Program-made: the position numbers and the translations under genes
Notes under the pieces: generated by a model
What the model was told of the DNA's origin: nothing
Databases searched by the model: none
The model's input: the letters and a program-made list of their open reading frames with translations, nothing else
Assembly: GCA_041609995.1 (NCBI GenBank)
Contig: JBFIPU010000005.1
Location: 14,012-78,011 of the forward strand
Length of the DNA stretch: 64,000 bases
DNA from: JABDOU01 sp041609995
GTDB lineage: Bacteria > Actinomycetota > Acidimicrobiia > Spongiisociales > SHLN01
Direction: 5' to 3'
Part shown: one piece after another, positions 59,665-64,000 of the stretch
Numbering within the stretch: position 1 is the stretch's first letter
How the letters are laid out: each line of letters opens with the position of its first letter

Positions 59665-61542
59665 CTAGGCAGCGTTGCCGGCGAAGTACTGCCGGGCGAG
59701 TTCCCATGCGGCGATCCCGCATTCGGCCCCCATGATGCGGCCGGCGAAATCATCAGCCGGCACGTGGATGCCTCCATAGAGACGCGACTGCCCCGCCTGG
59801 TCGGCGGCGTCCCGGTACGTTGCCCACTGCAGCACGATGTCGGCAGCCGGTCCCGCCTCGAACTCGAGGGATCCGGCCGGGATGGTCCAGGTTCCGAGGC
59901 CACCCGGGAAGTACGGGCTGCCCGTCATGCCGGTCAGCACCTCGGCGCCGGCCCGGCTGAATGCGCTGTGACCGGAAACGTAACCGGCAAACGCAGGGGT
60001 GACGAATGTGCTCAGCTGGTAGGGCACCCATTCCACTGCCCGGATCCAATTGACTCCCCCCACCCCCGTCTCCGGATCCTCCGGGTTGCCGGCCCACGCC
60101 CATATGGCGATCTCGCCTACATGATCGGCGAGGTGGTGATGCCGTTCTCCCGGCTCTACCGACTCCTCGGTGATCAGCTCGATCAGATCTTCTTCCAGTG
60201 GCAGGCCGTCCTTGTGATACGAATCGAGGCCCGGGTCGCTTGATTGGCCCAACCCTCCCATGTAGCGAATGACGGTGATCGGCCGCACATAGTCGTAGTG
60301 GCCCTTGGCGCCCCAGGCGGCGACGGCCGCGTCGTGCAGCGCTCCGTTGAGGGCGAAATACATCTTGATGTCCCACTCGAGCGCATCGACTTCGTCACCG
60401 GCACCTTCAATGCGCCGCTCGAACTGTGTATGTTCGGTGAGCGCGTTGGCCAGCGTGTTCCAGTGCCCAGGAGGGGTTTCCGAATCAGGGCCGTCCGCCC
60501 AAAACTCGGCCAGTACCCTCCCCGCGTCGCCGAGTGGAACGAGGTTGGGCTGGTACGCATCACCGGTCACCGGATTCGTCTCGTATCCCTCGCCGTCATT
60601 CGTGCCGAGCGGGCTGTTCCCCGTCGACGCCGGTCCGAGATCGATGGTCCGGCCCGAGGACGGGTCGAGGAGGCTGCTATAGCGGATGACCTCTACGGCG
60701 GCTTGGCGGTAGGCCCTACCGGTGTCAGGATCACCCAGGTACGGGGGAGGACCGGGGTCGAGAGGCAGTCCGCCCGGCGCGGGATCGATGGCAAACGGGG
60801 TCACGTAACCCCAATGAGGTCCGACGAACGTCTGGATCTCCTCGGGGATCGGGATTCCGTTTTGGCTGATCGCGTATTCGAGCGCCAGCGGCTGCCACCG
60901 ATTGGGGTCTGTGACCTGGCCGGCCCCGGGCACATTGACGACCAGCGGGTCGTTGATGGGCAGGTAGTCGTAGTCGAAATAGTCGTCTGCCTCCTTGGCG
61001 CCGTCCTCGGCGGTGGCGGCGACGACGGCCGCCGCGATGCGATTGCCCAGCGCCGCCGGCGAGTCGCCCAGTGTTTCGACGACGCCGCTGTCGTAGCACA
61101 GCTCCGACATGAGCCGGTCGAAGTCGGCCTGCGATTCGGCCGATCCGACCGCCCGGTCGTACCTCGCCGAGAGGACCCGATAGGCGGCGTAACTCATGGC
61201 CTCCTCCTGATCGCGACGGTCGCCGCTCAGGTCCACGTCCACGAAGTATCCGACCCCGGTCATGTCATATGCCGCCCATGCGTCCCACATGGCAGCAGAG
61301 GAGTGGAAGAGGTTGCGTGCATGTACCGTGGGTGCCGGAAAGTCACGCCGGATGGCGCCCAGCGTGGCCTCATTCCACAGTCGGGCTACCGAAGCTTCCC
61401 GGTCGGCGGTACGACAGGCTGCGTCGTCCGTCCAACTGCATGCCGACGCCGCGAGCCCTAACGCTATGACGAACGCCACGATGCGACGCCGGCGGGGCAG
61501 CTGTGGGTAACCCGCTTTCACCGGAGCGATGCTATCGCACAT
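59665..61542 (-). CDS. Vanadium-dependent haloperoxidase-like / PAP2 family protein
   Basis: A 625-residue exported protein. The N-terminal signal (RIVAFVIALGLAASAC) may carry a weak lipobox. The C-terminal half has the three PAP2/haloperoxidase phosphate- or vanadate-binding motifs: K-x6-RP in KGHYDYVRP, SGH in YVSGHSAFSRA, and R-x5-H in RLYGGIHVP. The acidic DP-rich regions between helices are longer than in small phosphatases, favouring the haloperoxidase-related group. Whether it oxidises halides or is a phosphatase is undecided. Confidence 0.85.
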   Translation of the reverse strand: MCDSIAPVKAGYPQLPRRRRIVAFVIALGLAASACSWTDDAACRTADREASVARLWNEATLGAIRRDFPAPTVHARNLFHSSAAMWDAWAAYDMTGVGYFVDVDLSGDRRDQEEAMSYAAYRVLSARYDRAVGSAESQADFDRLMSELCYDSGVVETLGDSPAALGNRIAAAVVAATAEDGAKEADDYFDYDYLPINDPLVVNVPGAGQVTDPNRWQPLALEYAISQNGIPIPEEIQTFVGPHWGYVTPFAIDPAPGGLPLDPGPPPYLGDPDTGRAYRQAAVEVIRYSSLLDPSSGRTIDLGPASTGNSPLGTNDGEGYETNPVTGDAYQPNLVPLGDAGRVLAEFWADGPDSETPPGHWNTLANALTEHTQFERRIEGAGDEVDALEWDIKMYFALNGALHDAAVAAWGAKGHYDYVRPITVIRYMGGLGQSSDPGLDSYHKDGLPLEEDLIELITEESVEPGERHHHLADHVGEIAIWAWAGNPEDPETGVGGVNWIRAVEWVPYQLSTFVTPAFAGYVSGHSAFSRAGAEVLTGMTGSPYFPGGLGTWTIPAGSLEFEAGPAADIVLQWATYRDAADQAGQSRLYGGIHVPADDFAGRIMGAECGIAAWELARQYFAGNAA

Positions 61543-61632
61543 CCGTGGTTGGATGCGCGACAGGAGCCGACGCGAGCCAACTCGCTGCCGACAACGCCGC
61601 TTGATGGGAGGAGCCCAACATGTCGGCAGGCG

Positions 61633-62019
61633 CTAGTCGGCTTCGAGAGCGGCTCGTCGTTCTGCGAGGGCCTGCTCAACCAGGTGACGTAGCTCCGGTT
61701 CCTGCGCTTGTTCTGGTCGCCGGACCTTCACATGTCGCATCTTGGCGCCGGTCCCCTCCAGGAGGCCGGCGGGGTCGTCGAGGTCGACGCCCCGGTAGAA
61801 CCCCAGGTTCACCCAGTTGTCGTACGGGAGGATGTACGTGTAGCCCTCGCTCATCTTCTTCGGCCCGACCCCGTAGGTGGCAGCCCGGTCACCGAGGCGG
61901 ACCACTTCCACCGCCCCGGGGTCGACCGACAGGACCACCCTCCGAAGGGCGGCGGCTACCGGACGCATCTCGTTGTTTGTGATGTCGAGCAAGTCGTCGA
62001 ATGTGCCGAACTCGGGCAT
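61633..62019 (-). CDS. DUF1801-domain protein (copy 2)
   Basis: A 128-residue DUF1801 protein: ALRRVVLSVDPGAVEVVRLG, then GYTYILPYDNWVNLGFYRGVD and a C-terminal KMRHVKVRRPEQAQEPEL. It is clearly from the same domain family as the gene at 54971-55375 but is only distantly similar to it. Function unknown. Confidence 0.85.
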   Translation of the reverse strand: MPEFGTFDDLLDITNNEMRPVAAALRRVVLSVDPGAVEVVRLGDRAATYGVGPKKMSEGYTYILPYDNWVNLGFYRGVDLDDPAGLLEGTGAKMRHVKVRRPEQAQEPELRHLVEQALAERRAALEAD

Positions 62020-62143
62020 GTGTCAGATCGTAGAGGTCTGGCCTGTCGGGTGAGAGCAGGCCCTTTCGCCGTCCGTCGGTTCGACTGCACCACCGCCCGT
62101 CAACCGGCACTCAAGGCGCCGGCTGACGGGCCGGGCGTGTGCG

Positions 62144-63466
62144 CTATGGACAGGGGGTGGCCAGGACGTGTTCGCCGAACGGGTCGAAGGTGAATGCGCA
62201 CCCGAAGTTGGGATTCGCCACCGCCGCCGGGTTGGTCACGTCGTCGCCGGCCGGCTTCACTCCCGTCTCCACCCATCCGACCAGGTCGGCGAAGGCGGTC
62301 ACGAGCTCGAAAGCGGTGAAGTCGCAGTGGCCCACGCCCCGGATAGCCCGCTGCACGACGAGGTCGCTCTTGCCGTTGGCCGCCGCTTCCTGGCCGTACA
62401 CCACCTCGTTGTGGAACGGTACGAACAGGTCGCCCAGGTTGTGCAGGCTCATGACTGGCACGCTCGGGTCACCGGCGATCGGCGCAACCTGCGACAGTCC
62501 GTTGGGGCTGCGTCCCTGCGGATCCTGCGCCACCCGCACGATGCTGTCGTTGAGTTCCGCTTCCTCGGCGGTGAGCGCAGGGTTGTCGTCGAATTGGTAT
62601 ACGACGTCAGTGTTGTCAACCACGTTGCCGGGGGAGCGGGGAAGGGTGCCATCGCCGACGCCCAACTCGAACAGGAAGTTCCCCGCGGCCAACGGTGAAT
62701 TCCAGAAGAACCAGGCTTCATCGAAGTTAGGGCGCTCACCACCAGAACGGAGTTCGGTCAGGTTCTTGAGGTTCACCCCGTCGGCGTTCAGCAGCACCGG
62801 CCATCCTCCGGGCACCGCTTCCAGATTGGCCTGGATGTTCGGGACGTCCTCGGTCAGGTACTGAACTGGGTCGACCGGGAACGTCGACGAGCCCGTCCCG
62901 AGCTGCTGGGCAGCGACGTTGAAGTCGAGGAAGTAGTCGAACAGCTCGAAGTCACCCAGCACGCCACAAATGGGCATCGCTCCGTCATAGAAGTTGCGGT
63001 ACTGCTCGATCGACACGGCCGTGATGTGGCCGCCCATCGACGCACCGGTGATGTAGACCCTGTCGGGTTTCCCGACGATGCCGTTGAACCGAGTGGCGAG
63101 TGCGTGGGTGTCTTGGACGCCGACCGCGATGTCATAGTCGTTGCGGCTGTAGCTGGACGCCGCCCACGCGTATCCATTGGGAATGAGCCACTCCCGCAGC
63201 GGATGGTTGTCCACGGTCAGTTCCAGCCCCGTACCCCGGAAACCGTGCGCCCACATGACCAGCTCGCCATTCCAGTCGTCGGGTACTTCGATGCGATATC
63301 CGGCACCGCCGTGCACGCCCCAGTAGGCGGTGGCTCCGGGGAGCACATCGAATGCCAGCTCGGCCTCGTCGACGAAATACTTGGGCTTCGGTCCTGCCGC
63401 CGCCGAAGTGGGAATCAAAGCCGCCACCATGAGTAGGGCGAGCAGCACGGACAATCGCTTCTTCAT
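62144..63466 (-). CDS. Exported alpha/beta-hydrolase
   Basis: A 440-residue secreted hydrolase. Signal peptide LSVLLALLMVAALIPTSAAAG. The nucleophile elbow is GASMGG (Ser), the oxyanion turn HGFRG, the acid in LHNLGDLFVPFHNE and the His in GVGHCDFTA. It may be an esterase, lipase or tannase/feruloyl-type enzyme. The AGGGAGG site at 63473-63479 is 6 bases from the ATG at 63466 and directly abuts the ATG at 63472, so the second ATG is the true start. Confidence 0.88.
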   Translation of the reverse strand: MKKRLSVLLALLMVAALIPTSAAAGPKPKYFVDEAELAFDVLPGATAYWGVHGGAGYRIEVPDDWNGELVMWAHGFRGTGLELTVDNHPLREWLIPNGYAWAASSYSRNDYDIAVGVQDTHALATRFNGIVGKPDRVYITGASMGGHITAVSIEQYRNFYDGAMPICGVLGDFELFDYFLDFNVAAQQLGTGSSTFPVDPVQYLTEDVPNIQANLEAVPGGWPVLLNADGVNLKNLTELRSGGERPNFDEAWFFWNSPLAAGNFLFELGVGDGTLPRSPGNVVDNTDVVYQFDDNPALTAEEAELNDSIVRVAQDPQGRSPNGLSQVAPIAGDPSVPVMSLHNLGDLFVPFHNEVVYGQEAAANGKSDLVVQRAIRGVGHCDFTAFELVTAFADLVGWVETGVKPAGDDVTNPAAVANPNFGCAFTFDPFGEHVLATPCP

Positions 63467-63561
63467 GAACATCCTCCCTGGATCCAGCGCGGCACCACCT
63501 TACCCTTGCGGCCACCAACCGTGCAGGATTGAGCCACTCCCTGCGTTCTAGTCCGATTCGA

Positions 63562-63993
63562 TTACGTGCCGACGGCGTTGGCCAGAATCTCCGAGAGTGT
63601 TGCCAGCATGGCGATGCCGATCTGTGGGCGGTCCTCGATGAGGCGCTCGAGTACCCGGCAGTCGATGGCCATCCCATGCATCCCTGCCGGGCCGGCGGTG
63701 GCGGTGAGCGACCGGGGCTGGTGGCGCAGCATGGCGAGCTCGCCGATGTGCTCTCCCGGGCCCCGGGGCGGAATCGGGACGTCACCGGTGAGCTGCACCT
63801 GACCGCCGACGATGAGGATCATGTCGTCCTCCCAATCGCCCGTCCGAAAGATGGTCTCCCCTGGCTCGTAGCGCTGCTCGACCAGCGATTCGGCGATCTG
63901 TTCCAGGTCGGTCACGTCGAGCCCGGCGAACATCGGCACTCGCTGCAGCGCCAGGATGCGGTCGGGCAGGTCGAGCGAAGAGACGACGTCCAT
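63562..63993 (-). CDS. Cyclic-nucleotide-binding domain, probably C-terminal part of a larger protein
   Basis: A 143-residue cNMP-binding (Crp-type) domain: PMFAGLDVTDLEQIAESL, the beta-roll YEPGETIFRTGDWEDDMILIVGGQVQ, the phosphate-binding cassette GEHIGELAMLRHQPRSLTATA, and a terminal helix. The first in-frame ATG is 7 bases from the window edge. In other actinobacteria the preceding motif (SSLDLPDRILALQRVP) often follows HEAT-repeat or transporter modules, so the gene probably continues beyond the window. Confidence 0.8.
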   Translation of the reverse strand: MDVVSSLDLPDRILALQRVPMFAGLDVTDLEQIAESLVEQRYEPGETIFRTGDWEDDMILIVGGQVQLTGDVPIPPRGPGEHIGELAMLRHQPRSLTATAGPAGMHGMAIDCRVLERLIEDRPQIGIAMLATLSEILANAVGT

Positions 63994-64000
63994 ACCGCCA

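Overview
The window is high-GC DNA with tightly packed genes, frequent GTG/TTG starts and many 1-4 base stop/start overlaps. A WhiB protein, GuaB3, a DivIVA-like coiled-coil protein, UPF0182, an MpaB/DUF2236 protein and a DUF2342 protein together indicate an actinobacterium. An Acidimicrobiia-like or other deep-branching actinobacterial lineage is my best guess, but the species cannot be named. I saw no rRNA, tRNA, CRISPR array, insertion sequence or phage gene.

Layout. (1) 0.36-3.1 kb: guaB3-guaA, purine synthesis. (2) 3.1-6.4 kb: a CheA-like hybrid kinase and a response regulator with a GAF-like tail, translationally coupled. (3) 6.5-8.7 kb, minus strand: PcrA/UvrD helicase. (4) 8.8-16.6 kb, plus strand: a B12-binding methylmalonyl-CoA mutase subunit, then sucC-sucD-purN-purH-folD-icd-mdh, mixing TCA cycle, one-carbon and purine metabolism. 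(5) 16.6-20.5 kb, minus strand: an SCP2 protein and sdhCAB (type B succinate dehydrogenase with one five-helix membrane subunit). (6) 20.9-24.2 kb, plus strand: whiB, an unknown membrane protein, tatA, and a sigma factor / zinc anti-sigma / RseB-like trio.

(7) 24.2-41.7 kb is a surface or exopolysaccharide locus. It is bracketed by two paralogous Wzz/BY-kinase fusions. Between them are a priming sugar transferase, an ArsC-type phosphatase/reductase, a flippase fused to a GT4 glycosyltransferase, two tandem O-antigen-ligase paralogues, a WecG/TagA transferase, a GDP-mannose 3,5-epimerase-like enzyme and two exported parallel beta-helix proteins, one carrying FG-GAP-like repeats. This reads as a Wzx/Wzy-type pathway: priming, sugar supply, chain assembly, flipping, polymerisation, length control and outside processing.

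(8) 41.8-54.4 kb is an envelope/proteolysis region: a DUF2342 protein whose zinc motif looks lost, HtrA, MoaE, a solute-binding lipoprotein, a PDZ-S16 protease, a cysteine-free thioredoxin-reductase-like flavoprotein, a 915-residue DivIVA/hendecad coiled-coil protein and UPF0182. The DUF2342, PDZ-S16 and UPF0182 set recalls a known mycobacterial neighbourhood. (9) 54.4-64 kb holds small accessory genes: SRPBCC, two DUF1801 proteins, an FlK-like thioesterase, an MpaB-like oxygenase, a standalone LigD-type polymerase domain, a lipoprotein, a vanadium-haloperoxidase-like protein, an exported alpha/beta hydrolase and a cNMP-binding domain cut by the window end.

The most novel candidates are the flippase-glycosyltransferase fusion inside its duplicated polysaccharide locus, the DivIVA/hendecad protein with an unrecognised C-terminal domain, and the DUF2342 pseudo-protease beside intact envelope proteases.
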